Of a stretch of DNA of 64,000 nucleotides, positions 35,098 through 43,517 are shown one piece after another. Under the pieces are notes generated by a model. That model made no database searches. It was not told the origin of the DNA and saw only the letters and a program-made list of their open reading frames with translations. Source of the DNA: Anthropogastromicrobium sp052273485. GTDB lineage: Bacteria; Bacillota; Clostridia; Lachnospirales; Lachnospiraceae. The position numbers and the translations under genes are program-made. The stretch's first letter is position 1. Each line of letters starts with the position of its first letter. The stretch lies in NCBI GenBank assembly GCA_052273485.1, contig DAVZID010000008.1, positions 1 to 64,000 on the forward strand. Reading direction: 5' to 3'.

Positions 35098-36498
35098 ATG
35101 GAAGAATACCTCGTAAAAAAAATAAATGGAATCAAACAGCAGAGCATCACAGTAAATGTGCCCGGATCAAAAAGTATAACAAACAGGGCGCTGCTTTTGG
35201 CGGCGCTCGCAAATGGAAAGAGCGTGCTTAACGGCGTGCTCTTTTCTGATGATTCGAGACATTTTTTAGATTGTGTGCAAAAGCTTGGCATTGAGACAAC
35301 CGTAGATGAAGAAACAGTTTGTGTAACGGTAAATGGCCACGGCGGACAGGTACCAGCAACGGATGCTGCTGTGTATGTCGGAAGCGCCGGAACGGCAGCG
35401 CGCTTTTTGGCAGCATTTCTTGGGTTATCAGACGGAACGCATCGAATGGATGCATCTGCACAGATGAGAAAACGTCCAATGGGACCATTATTAAAGACAC
35501 TGACTGGCATGGGTGCATCGTTTTTGTTTGAGGAAAAGGAAGGTCATTTTCCATTTCAGGTGACAGGTGCTGGACTGCTTGCTGGCGCAGACTGCGTTCA
35601 TAATACGAATGAAAATGACAATAAAAACGCTGCTCCAAAAAATGCGAATAAGGATGAGCACAGTGATCATGGCACAAGAGCAGTTGACGTCAGCGTCAAC
35701 ATCAACGACAGCAGCCAGTTTTTAAGTGCACTGTTAATTTCACTCGGCGCTTATACAGGAGAGTCGGTGATTCACGTTGAGGGAACACATGGCATGGCAT
35801 ACATTGATATGACGGTACGTATGATGGAGCAGTTTGGAATTCGTGTGCAGTCTGAAAACGGTGTGTACAAAATTGTACCGCAAAATGGCTATCAGGCAAA
35901 GTTATATGACATCGAGCCGGATGTGTCCGCAGCCTGCTATTTTTATGCGATGGCTGCGCTTCTTGGCATTTCGGTGACCGTGCCTGGTGTGCATGAAGAG
36001 TCACTGCAGGGCGATGTTGAATTTGTCCATATTCTCGAAAAAATGGGCTGCGCCTGTGAGGATACGCCACAGGGAATTTGTGTCAGTGGTCCAGCAGATG
36101 GCATTTTAAAGGGAGTCGATGTAAATATGCATAGCTGTTCCGATCAGGCAATTACATTGGCAGCGATTGCACCGTTTGCGAATGCACCGACTACGATTCG
36201 CGGAATCGCACACATCCGCCTTCAGGAGAGCAACCGTATCGCAGCGGTCTGCACCGAACTAGCACGCATGGGCATTCGCTGCGAGGAGGGCGAAGATAGC
36301 ATCACAATCTGGCCGGGTACACCAAAATCTGCTGTAATTCAGACTTACGATGACCACCGTATGGCAATGGGCTTTAGCCTTGTTGGGCTTCGCGCAGAGG
36401 GAATCGTCATTTGCGATCCGCTGTGCTGCCGAAAGACATTTGAGCATTATTTTGATGTGCTGGATGAAGTGACCGGAATACTGGAGAGTGAAGCGTAA
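35098..36498 (+). CDS. aroA: 3-phosphoshikimate 1-carboxyvinyltransferase (EPSP synthase)
   Basis: Sixth step of the shikimate pathway. The 466-residue protein has VPGSKSITNRALLLAALA near 21, GSAGTAARFLAAFLG near 98, MRKRPMGPLL and the C-terminal RLQESNRIAAVCTEL and YDDHRMAMGFSLVG. It is longer than the usual 425-430 residues because of an Asn/Lys/Asp-rich insert at about 166-195. ATG 35098 follows AGAAAGGGC. No other aro gene is adjacent. Confidence 0.94.
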   Translation: MEEYLVKKINGIKQQSITVNVPGSKSITNRALLLAALANGKSVLNGVLFSDDSRHFLDCVQKLGIETTVDEETVCVTVNGHGGQVPATDAAVYVGSAGTAARFLAAFLGLSDGTHRMDASAQMRKRPMGPLLKTLTGMGASFLFEEKEGHFPFQVTGAGLLAGADCVHNTNENDNKNAAPKNANKDEHSDHGTRAVDVSVNINDSSQFLSALLISLGAYTGESVIHVEGTHGMAYIDMTVRMMEQFGIRVQSENGVYKIVPQNGYQAKLYDIEPDVSAACYFYAMAALLGISVTVPGVHEESLQGDVEFVHILEKMGCACEDTPQGICVSGPADGILKGVDVNMHSCSDQAITLAAIAPFANAPTTIRGIAHIRLQESNRIAAVCTELARMGIRCEEGEDSITIWPGTPKSAVIQTYDDHRMAMGFSLVGLRAEGIVICDPLCCRKTFEHYFDVLDEVTGILESEA

Positions 36499-36550
36499 TC
36501 AAAAAACGATAACGCATGAGAAAACGTGCTTTGAATAGCTAGAAATATAA

Positions 36551-36610
36551 AAAAACTTCACAGTATCATAGACATTGAAAAATGAATGAATACTTTGAAG
36601 TTTTTTTGTA
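36551..36610. terminator. Bidirectional terminator between aroA and citrate synthase
   Basis: AAAAACTTCACAGTAT (36551-36566) pairs with ATACTTTGAAGTTTTT (36590-36605), one mismatch, with A- and T-runs on the two sides. It serves both convergent genes. Confidence 0.85.
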
Positions 36611-36641
36611 TTAACGATTGGTTTTTGTATTGTATGAACAC

Positions 36642-38009
36642 TTACGGTCTGTCATGCAGGTTGACGTATTCCTTCTGGGTGCCAAGCGGCTTATAGGCAG
36701 GACGAATAATCTTGTCTCCAGTGATTAACTCCTCCATGCGGTGTGCGCTCCATCCGACAATACGTGCCATCGCAAAGAGTGGGGTAAACAGCTCCTCTGG
36801 GATGCCAAGCATACTGTAAACAAATCCGCTATAGAAATCGACGTTTGCGCAAACACCCTTGTAGATGGTGCGGCGCTTCGAGATTAGATCGACTGCAAGC
36901 TGCTCAACATTTGAGTAAAGAAGATAGTCATCCATAAGTCCTTTCTCGGTAGCAAGGTCCTTAACAAAGCCTTTAAAGATTTGTGCTCTTGGGTCGGAAA
37001 TGGAATAAACAGCATGTCCCATACCATAAATTAGCCCTTTCTTATCAAAAGCCTCTTTATTTAACAATTGGTTTAGGTAAAAGACAATCTCATCGACATC
37101 AGAGGTGTCTTTGACATGCTTTTTCAAGTCTTTCATCATCTGCTGAACCTTGATGTTGGCACCGCCGTGCTTTGGACCCTTGAGGGAGCAGAGTGCCGCT
37201 GCCATAACCGAATAGGTGTCAGAACCAGAGGATGTGACAACGCGTGTCGTAAAGGTTGAGTTATTTCCGCCGCCGTGCTCCATATGAAGAACAAGTGCGA
37301 TATCAAGAACAAGCGCCTCAAGCTTTGTGAACTTCTTATCCGGGCGCAGCATACGTAAAATATTTTCAGCAGTCGACAGTGACATGTCCGGTCTATGGAT
37401 ATAAAGACTCTTATTTCGCTCATAGTGAGAGTATGCGCGGTAGCCGTAGACGGCTAACATTGGAAATTCACTGATCAGCATTAAGCACTGGCGCAGCACG
37501 TTGGAAAGACTAGTATCATTGAGTGTGTCGTCGTAGCATCCGAGCGTCAGAACACTTCTCGTCATGGAATTCATGATATCCTTGCCGGATGCCTTCATAA
37601 TGACATCGCGCACAAAATTCGTTGGGAGCCTGCGTAGAGAAGCGAGAAGATCGGTAAATTCGGCTAGTTCTTTTTCATCTGGGAGCTTCGAAAAAAGAAG
37701 AAGATAGGTGGTTTCTTCAAAACCAAAACGTTTTTCGCGCACAAATCCATTGACAAGATCGTTGACATTATAGCCGCGGTAGGAAAGCTTTCCTTCCTGA
37801 GGATGTTTGTTTCCTTGTTCATCAAACCAGTAAGCAGACACATCCGATATATTTGTGAGTCCGGCGACAACACCGTTGCCTGCTTTGTCACGAAGTCCAC
37901 GTTTGACACCATAGGTATCAAAAAGAGTGGGATCCATTGCGGCATTTTCCAGACATTGTGGGATCATAGATTCAGAAAAAGAAGCTGCTTGTTTCATCAT
38001 TGCATTCAT
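36642..38009 (-). CDS. Citrate synthase
   Basis: Condenses acetyl-CoA with oxaloacetate. The 455-residue protein resembles the long clostridial type, with about 60 N-terminal residues before the conserved core. Catalytic residues lie in HMEHGGGNNSTFTTRVV (first His), YGMGHAVYSISDPRA (second His) and the late region VEQLAVDLI, followed by RIVGWSAHRMEE. I use Met at 38009 because AAAGGCAGG precedes it and the promoter lies just upstream; the longer open frame to 38102 would include the promoter. In anaerobes it supplies glutamate via citrate. Confidence 0.92.
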   Translation of the reverse strand: MNAMMKQAASFSESMIPQCLENAAMDPTLFDTYGVKRGLRDKAGNGVVAGLTNISDVSAYWFDEQGNKHPQEGKLSYRGYNVNDLVNGFVREKRFGFEETTYLLLFSKLPDEKELAEFTDLLASLRRLPTNFVRDVIMKASGKDIMNSMTRSVLTLGCYDDTLNDTSLSNVLRQCLMLISEFPMLAVYGYRAYSHYERNKSLYIHRPDMSLSTAENILRMLRPDKKFTKLEALVLDIALVLHMEHGGGNNSTFTTRVVTSSGSDTYSVMAAALCSLKGPKHGGANIKVQQMMKDLKKHVKDTSDVDEIVFYLNQLLNKEAFDKKGLIYGMGHAVYSISDPRAQIFKGFVKDLATEKGLMDDYLLYSNVEQLAVDLISKRRTIYKGVCANVDFYSGFVYSMLGIPEELFTPLFAMARIVGWSAHRMEELITGDKIIRPAYKPLGTQKEYVNLHDRP

Positions 38010-38055
38010 TGGGAAGAACCTGCCTTTCTGCCGCAGCGGCGGCGCGTATGCGTTT

Positions 38056-38084
38056 ATTATAGCGATAAAAAAGACACTTGTCAA
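38056..38084 (-). promoter_or_regulatory. Perfect-consensus promoter for citrate synthase
   Basis: On the minus strand TTGACA (38084-38079), exactly 17 bp, then TATAAT (38061-38056). Six bases of the -35 region overlap the arm of the hairpin at 38069-38111. Confidence 0.85.
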
Positions 38085-38111
38085 AGAAAATTTCCCAGAC
38101 AAGTGTCTTTT
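38069..38111 (-). terminator. Terminator of the SEC-C gene merged with the citrate synthase promoter
   Basis: AAAAGACACTTGTC (38069-38082) and GACAAGTGTCTTTT (38098-38111) are a perfect 14-bp inverted repeat with a 15-base loop. Read on the minus strand it ends in TTTTTT, so it can terminate the upstream gene. The palindrome could also be an operator over the -35 box. Confidence 0.7.
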
Positions 38112-38248
38112 AAGATTACTTTCATACTATTTTTATGATCTGTTTTTGATTTTTTTATAGAAAAAATCATAAAATAGATCAATTTATATGGATGTAAACA
38201 ATTAAGCAACGGTTGCTGCGTCACAGCCAGCGGTTCTGAACGCTATGA

Positions 38249-38752
38249 TTATTTGTTTCTTCCACAGCAGTACTTATACTTCTTGCCGCTTCCGCAAGGA
38301 CACGGATCGTTACGGCCGATCTTCTTATCCTTTACGATTGTGGTGGAAGACTTCTGCTCTTTATAAAGCTCCTTGCGGCGCTCTGGAGTAAGAAGTGCAT
38401 CCCACTGAGGAAGGGTGTAAAGCCATTCAGCCTTTGCACCAACCATGTTGTAGTACAGCTTTTCCTTATCATAATCTAAGGAAAGCTCGGTTGTCTCATC
38501 CATTGTTTCGATCGGGTTTGGCTGCTTTAAGCTGTCATTGATGCCGTCCAGAATACCAACCATGATCATCTTATCGATGCCGTACTTTTCAGCCAGCTGC
38601 GGGATGGTTCCGGTTACAACTTCGTTATCGGCCAGAAGAGACTCATAAAATCCCTTCTCAATTACAAAATAATGATTCCAGAACTGATTGTACTGTTCCT
38701 GAGTCATGTTCTCGCTGTAGGCACTGCCTCTCCACTGCTCAAGTAATGTCAT
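38249..38752 (-). CDS. SEC-C metal-binding motif protein
   Basis: A 167-residue cytoplasmic protein whose C-terminus is a SEC-C zinc motif (GRNDPCPCGSGKKYKYCCG), the module by which SecA and many other proteins bind zinc and partners. The first 140 residues are mostly helical and acidic and have no motif I can name. A GGAGGATTATT ribosome site precedes the start. It sits between citrate synthase and mecA on the same strand but has its own terminator. Confidence 0.85.
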   Translation of the reverse strand: MTLLEQWRGSAYSENMTQEQYNQFWNHYFVIEKGFYESLLADNEVVTGTIPQLAEKYGIDKMIMVGILDGINDSLKQPNPIETMDETTELSLDYDKEKLYYNMVGAKAEWLYTLPQWDALLTPERRKELYKEQKSSTTIVKDKKIGRNDPCPCGSGKKYKYCCGRNK

Positions 38753-38903
38753 AATAATCCTCCAATTTTATACGGTATTGCACAAGTCGCCTTAAGGGCG
38801 CACACAACAAGTATAGCAGAAATCATAGATTTTGCAAGGGTTTTGTTTATAACCCACAAGTTCAACAAAAGGAACTCGTCTCACCGCTATTTACATGTTC
38901 TCA

Positions 38904-39641
38904 TTATAGCTGCTTGAGGGATTGCAGCGCATGAGCCGCAAGAATCAGAGTAAAATGCTCCTTGTAGTAGCTCTCTGTACCAGCATTGCTGTGAACACTC
39001 TCTGCATATTCTGACAGAATATTGCATATCTTATTGAAGGTCTGAGGAGAGTGATCCCCTTTATGCAGAACAAGGTAATAACGGTTGTGCTGAGGATCTT
39101 TATAAAGAGAGTTATCGGCATCGTAAGCATCCTGCAGTGCGCGAGCCGCACGGCAAACCTCATCAATAGAGGCAAATGCATAGATTCGGAAAAAGTCAGG
39201 CTCACTTGCGTTAGCAGACTCGCCAGCTTCCTCGTCAAGATTAATGTGCTCTTCACACAGACGGTTAAATTCTTCGATGATTTCATCGGCCTTGGTGTCA
39301 CTGAAGGCAGCCTCAATGTCAGAAAAATCACCGGAAAAATCTTCATCGTCAATTGATGGTGAAAAACGAGAAAAACGGGTGTCAATCTCGTCTGGATCCT
39401 CCACCTTTGTGATGACAAGTACAAGATTGTCACCAGTCATTGGAACGGCTTCGATCATCAGCGGGATATTTTCAGCGTGGAAATTAAACTCTTTGGAAGC
39501 CTGAGAAAGCATTTCCTGAAACAAAGAGCGGGCCTTCTCAGAGCCATAGGCGAGTTCTCCAATATTTATATGATGGTTTTGCAGATCTGTTTGCGTCAGT
39601 GTGCAGCGAATCTGCTTGTCACTTATTTTTTCAATGCGCAT
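38904..39641 (-). CDS. mecA: Adaptor protein MecA
   Basis: Adaptor that delivers substrates to the ClpC/ClpP protease. The 245-residue protein has the N-terminal substrate-binding domain (MRIEKISDKQIRCTLTQTDL, LFQEMLSQASKEFNF), an acidic linker (about 85-135) and a C-terminal ClpC-binding domain from about 145 with the alternating beta/alpha pattern FFRIYAFASIDEVCRAARAL. AAAGGATGTGAG precedes the ATG. In Bacillus it controls competence; the clostridial substrate set is not known. Confidence 0.9.
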   Translation of the reverse strand: MRIEKISDKQIRCTLTQTDLQNHHINIGELAYGSEKARSLFQEMLSQASKEFNFHAENIPLMIEAVPMTGDNLVLVITKVEDPDEIDTRFSRFSPSIDDEDFSGDFSDIEAAFSDTKADEIIEEFNRLCEEHINLDEEAGESANASEPDFFRIYAFASIDEVCRAARALQDAYDADNSLYKDPQHNRYYLVLHKGDHSPQTFNKICNILSEYAESVHSNAGTESYYKEHFTLILAAHALQSLKQL

Positions 39642-39741
39642 TCACTCACATCCTTTCTGGTAAAAAAATAAAGACTGGGGAATATGATAAAACAGCAGGT
39701 AGATTGCTGTGAAAAAACAGACTTACCTACTGGTAGTATAT

Positions 39742-39770
39742 AGTATACCCGTAAAAAGATTCTACGTAAA
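39742..39770 (-). promoter_or_regulatory. Sigma-A-type promoter for mecA
   Basis: On the minus strand TTTACG (39770-39765), 17 bp, TATACT (39747-39742), about 100 bases before the mecA ATG. Confidence 0.65.
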
Positions 39771-40298
39771 GAGGAAAGTTTCAAAAAATAAGCTAGTTGT
39801 GTATGCTCACGTATAGGTATTGACAAAGCTCACAGACTCCCATTCACAAATCGTGTAGCAATTTTTAAGGAATGCTTACAATATGTATTTTTTTCTTAAA
39901 AAAGAGTGAACAGCATTGATTTATTCCGAATTTTAGTATAAGGTAAAGACAACGGCAGAGTGAAAGAACCTGCTGTTTGCTGAAAAAAATGGAGCGCATG
40001 GGCTGGCAGAGTGACAACCCCCTTGATAGGGAAGCAATTACGCATGAGGCTTGGCACAGCACAAGCGAACACGGTATATGAATTACATCACACAGGTTCG
40101 TATTTGAACCGCACACATCGGAAAAGCTGGATGAGAGACAGTTTTCTGGCGTGTTATCCAACTTCAGCAGACAAAAGAGAACGTAAGCCATGTTAAAATT
40201 ACAAAAAGAAAAAAAGAAAGGCAGATAGGAAAGAAAAAGCAGGCAGCAGCTGTACCGAGTCTTATCTGCCTTTGCCTCAAAAAGAAAAGGAAACGCCT
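39771..40298. other. Long divergent intergenic region between mecA and the GH18 gene
   Basis: No convincing gene. TTGACA occurs at 39820 without a suitable -10 box. Near the right end AAAGGCAGATA (40217-40227) pairs with TATCTGCCTTT (40263-40273), an 11-bp stem closing a 35-base loop just before the ribosome site. A 30-codon frame from about 39990 (MERMGWQSDNP...) lacks a ribosome site. Confidence 0.4.
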
Positions 40299-42242
40299 AT
40301 GAGTGATGAAAAAAATCCCGAGAAGGATTTTGAAAAGAAAAAAAATAAAAAGATCGAAAAAGAACCAGAGAAGCAGACAGAAAAATCGTCTGAGAAGTCG
40401 TCAGAAAAGAGAGTACAGACTAGTAAAAATAAAAACACGGTACCAAAAGGAAAAGCGCCAAAGTTAAGAAAAAAGAAGAAAAAAGGAAAACCAGTATTTT
40501 TATTTATTCTTCTGATTTTATTGGCTGTGATTGGTGCAGGTGTGTATCTTTTGATTCCATCCAAAAATTGGATCAGCCATAATCAATATTTTGGCCTTGA
40601 GGATGACAGCCAATATGGACTGATTGTCAATTCAGAAATTGCTGATAGTACAGAAGGTGCACCGTTTGAGGAAAATGGTGTATGGTATCTTCCGTTTTCT
40701 ACACTTTACTATCAGGTTAGCGATGTATTTTATTATGATGGCTTAGCGCTTTTGTACACAGGTCCATTGCAGACCTATTCGGCAACACCGGGACAAAGCT
40801 ATTATACGGATTCGGATGGAATCAAATATACACTTTCTTATCAGCCGTGCTATTTTAAAGATGGCAGTTTGTGCATTGCATTCGATTATCTGCAATTAAT
40901 GGATTATTCGTATTACACGGTTGATGATACAATGAAATCCATATGGGTATTCAATGACTGGAGCAAACAACCACATGCATCGCTACTAAAGAATACGCAG
41001 GTGCGTACACAGGCTGGTATCAAGAATGATATTGTGGCTTCACTTGCCGCAGGAGATGTAGTTACGATATTAGCGCAGGGTACAGCTTGGAGTCAGGTGC
41101 AGACACAGACAGGTCTGACTGGATATGTACAGAACAAAATGCTTGGAGAAATTACCGAAGAAGCAAGAGCAGTACCAGATGGAAGACCACTGCCAGAGTA
41201 TACCAATATTACAATGGATGGCATGGTAGTGATGGGCTGGCATCAGGTCTTTAGTGAATCCGGTTACAGCCAGCTTGACGATCTTTTATCAACGGCAAAG
41301 GGACTCAATGTCATTTGTCCAACTTGGTTTACAATCAAGGATAACGATGGAAATATTCAAAACCTTGGCGAGAAAAAATATGTAACGAAGGCACATAAGG
41401 CAGGACTTCAGGTATGGGTTATGCTCGATGATATCAACATTTCAACAGATGGTCTGCAAGTGTTTGGTACAACCTCGCACAGAAAAACATTGATTACATC
41501 TGTGATTGATGCGATAAAAGAGCTTGGTGCAGATGGTGTCAATGTAGATGTTGAGTTGATTAAGTCGGATGTTGGTCCATCCTACATACAGTTTATCCGT
41601 GAACTTTCTGCAGCCTGCCGCAAGGAAGAGCTTGTTCTTTCAGTAGATAATTATTCACCGATGCCGCATACTGCATTTTATGATAGAACTCAGCAGGGAC
41701 AGGTGGTCGATTATGTCGTTGTTATGGCATATGATGAGCATTATGTAAAAGGACAAGAAGCAGGAAGTACATCGTCTCTTTCATTTGTAAAGCAGTCCGC
41801 CGAGCGCACGATTGCCGAGGTACCAAAGGAAAAGGTGATTGTAGGTCTTCCATTTTACAGCAGACTGTGGTGTGAGACACCAGCGGAGAGTGAGTCTGAT
41901 AAGACTGATAATTCGCAGGTTTTTGTTGATAACAGCGATGGCACGCTTGATTCAAAAAATAGCAAATATCTGTTAAGCAGCAAAGGAGTCAGTATGGAAG
42001 GCGAGGACAATATCATCCGTGAGCATGATCTGAGTCTGACATGGCTTGAGGATATTGGTCAGTTTTATACCGAGTATGAAGACAATGGTTCTTGGTATCG
42101 ACTATGGGTCGAGGATGAAAATTCTATAGATTTAAAGATGCAGGCAGCGTGCTCCTATGAGCCGGGCGGTGTCGCATTTTTTAAGCTGGGCATGGAAAAT
42201 AAGGAGGCATGGAGTATCATCCGAAAATATACCGAGCAATAA
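40299..42242 (+). CDS. Membrane-anchored GH18 glycosidase with SH3-like domain
   Basis: A 647-residue cell-wall protein. A highly charged cytoplasmic N-terminus (about 65 residues of Lys/Glu) leads to one hydrophobic anchor (about 68-88). An extracytoplasmic stretch and a bacterial SH3-like region (about 220-285, KNTQVRTQAGIKNDIV) follow, then a GH18 domain. The catalytic signature is DGVNVDVE with Glu at about 419. This layout matches the spore/wall glycosidases of the YdhD/YaaH type that cut peptidoglycan glycan or bind it. ATG 40299 has AAGAAAAGG 8 bases upstream. A CwlD-like amidase follows. Confidence 0.85.
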   Translation: MSDEKNPEKDFEKKKNKKIEKEPEKQTEKSSEKSSEKRVQTSKNKNTVPKGKAPKLRKKKKKGKPVFLFILLILLAVIGAGVYLLIPSKNWISHNQYFGLEDDSQYGLIVNSEIADSTEGAPFEENGVWYLPFSTLYYQVSDVFYYDGLALLYTGPLQTYSATPGQSYYTDSDGIKYTLSYQPCYFKDGSLCIAFDYLQLMDYSYYTVDDTMKSIWVFNDWSKQPHASLLKNTQVRTQAGIKNDIVASLAAGDVVTILAQGTAWSQVQTQTGLTGYVQNKMLGEITEEARAVPDGRPLPEYTNITMDGMVVMGWHQVFSESGYSQLDDLLSTAKGLNVICPTWFTIKDNDGNIQNLGEKKYVTKAHKAGLQVWVMLDDINISTDGLQVFGTTSHRKTLITSVIDAIKELGADGVNVDVELIKSDVGPSYIQFIRELSAACRKEELVLSVDNYSPMPHTAFYDRTQQGQVVDYVVVMAYDEHYVKGQEAGSTSSLSFVKQSAERTIAEVPKEKVIVGLPFYSRLWCETPAESESDKTDNSQVFVDNSDGTLDSKNSKYLLSSKGVSMEGEDNIIREHDLSLTWLEDIGQFYTEYEDNGSWYRLWVEDENSIDLKMQAACSYEPGGVAFFKLGMENKEAWSIIRKYTEQ

Positions 42243-42272
42243 AACTGCGATAAAAACTACGATATACGCAAG

Positions 42273-42308
42273 AAAAAACGTTCAGGTTTCTGTAGCTGGG
42301 CGTTTTTT
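42273..42308 (+). terminator. Rho-independent terminator after the GH18 gene
   Basis: A 13-bp stem with two G-U pairs (42273-42285, 42296-42308) ends in TTTTTT. Confidence 0.75.
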
Positions 42309-42406
42309 GCTGCTTGAGAAAAAATATGGATAAGATATGGATAAGAGAGCGGTCTGTACCAATATAATAGAAAATAAAAGCAGAATAGCAAAAAGGTGAG
42401 ATTAGC

Positions 42407-43117
42407 GTGAAAAAAGCAGTAGCAGAATTTGTAATGATGCTCATGATTCTTTCACTAGCGTATTTGATGCCTGCAATAACTGCCAAAAAGGCGGAACAGG
42501 TATCAGCAGTGCCCCAAGCAGACAAAGTGACAGTTCTTCTTGACGCCGGACATGGTGCAGACGATTCGGGAAAGGTTGGAATCAATCAGGTACTTGAAAA
42601 AGATATTAATCTGGAGATTGCCAAATATATAAAGGAATTGCTTGAAAAAGAAGGCATTCATGTTGTTATGACAAGAGAAGATGACAATCCGCTGTATCAG
42701 CCTTTTGACAGCAATAAAAAGTTAGCTGATATGAAAAAGAGAATACAGACGATGATTGACTGTGATGCAGACATTGCAGTTAGCATCCACCAAAATAGCT
42801 ACACACAAGAATCCGTCAAAGGACCGCAGGTATTTTATTACAAGGATTCTGCAGAGGGGAAAAAATTGGCTGCAAGCATTCAGAAGGCATTCGATTTTGT
42901 AATCGGAGAAGAGAATACCCGAACGATTAAACCCAATGGAGAATATTATCTGCTGGTGCATTCTCCGATGCCACTTGTGATTTGCGAGTGCGGTTTTTTA
43001 AGTAACTGGGAGGAAGCAAAATTATTATCCACTCCTGAGTACCAGAAATCTGTGGCAGAGGCGATCACGCATGGTATTATACAATATTTAAATGGCAATT
43101 CAGAAGATGAAAGCTAG
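42407..43117 (+). CDS. N-acetylmuramoyl-L-alanine amidase, CwlD-like
   Basis: Zinc amidase (Amidase_3) that cuts the muramic acid-peptide bond. The 236-residue protein has a signal-anchor (about 5-25) and the zinc ligands His49 in LLDAGHGADDSGK, Glu in KDINLEIAK and His in VSIHQNSY, with the catalytic Glu in VICECGFLSNWEEAKLL. Size and layout fit CwlD, which makes the muramic-lactam of the spore cortex; a vegetative role is possible. It starts with GTG, 6 bases after AAAAGGTGAG. The leader has a tandem 11-bp repeat ATATGGATAAG near 42324. Confidence 0.85.
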   Translation: MKKAVAEFVMMLMILSLAYLMPAITAKKAEQVSAVPQADKVTVLLDAGHGADDSGKVGINQVLEKDINLEIAKYIKELLEKEGIHVVMTREDDNPLYQPFDSNKKLADMKKRIQTMIDCDADIAVSIHQNSYTQESVKGPQVFYYKDSAEGKKLAASIQKAFDFVIGEENTRTIKPNGEYYLLVHSPMPLVICECGFLSNWEEAKLLSTPEYQKSVAEAITHGIIQYLNGNSEDES

Positions 43118-43335
43118 TCAAAACACGAAGTGAGCTCCTCGATCATTGAATGGCCGAGGATTCTCGCGCCAGATTCTTAAATGGGCGGCGAGGCGACTGT
43201 GCTTTACGAGACCGAACGTTGTAGCAGGACTTTCAAAGTAACGTAAAATAATAAGAAACGTAATAGGTGCCTGCGGAAAAGAGAGGTCGACAAAGCCATC
43301 GCCGAGTCTCCCTTCATAAGATTCGGATTGCAAAC

Positions 43336-43457
43336 ATATTGCGAAGAAAATGTGAGTGTGAAATCCCACTCGTTGTAGGTTATATATTGCGAAGAAAATG
43401 TGAGTGTGAAATCCCACTCGTTGTAGGTTACATATTGCGAAGAAAATGTGAGTGTGA
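43336..43457. repeat. 48-bp tandem repeat, 2.5 copies
   Basis: Units begin at 43336, 43384 and 43432 with ATATTGCGAAGAAAATGTGA; the third stops after 26 bases. Differences are single bases at unit ends. Each full unit has the stem GAGTG/CACTC. The rest of the 400-base gap (43118-43335) has no recognisable gene. On the minus strand the whole gap reads open but without any ribosome site. Confidence 0.85.
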
Positions 43458-43517
43458 TAAGATAAAGCCGAATCAAACAATAATAAATTAAATAATATAG
43501 AAGGACCACAAAATACA

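Noticed and set aside
40094..40110. tRNA T-loop-like GGTTCGTATTTGAACC
   Set aside because: No acceptor stem, D-loop or anticodon arm at the right distances.
39865..40191. Minus-strand ORF of 108 codons between mecA and the GH18 gene
   Set aside because: Cys-rich, no ribosome site and no family resemblance.
43336..43457. CRISPR array
   Set aside because: Units are contiguous with no variable spacers and only 2.5 copies exist.
43267..43491. ORF with repeats ILRRKCECEIPLVVGY
   Set aside because: It arises from the 48-bp DNA repeat, has no ribosome site, and the opposite strand is equally open.
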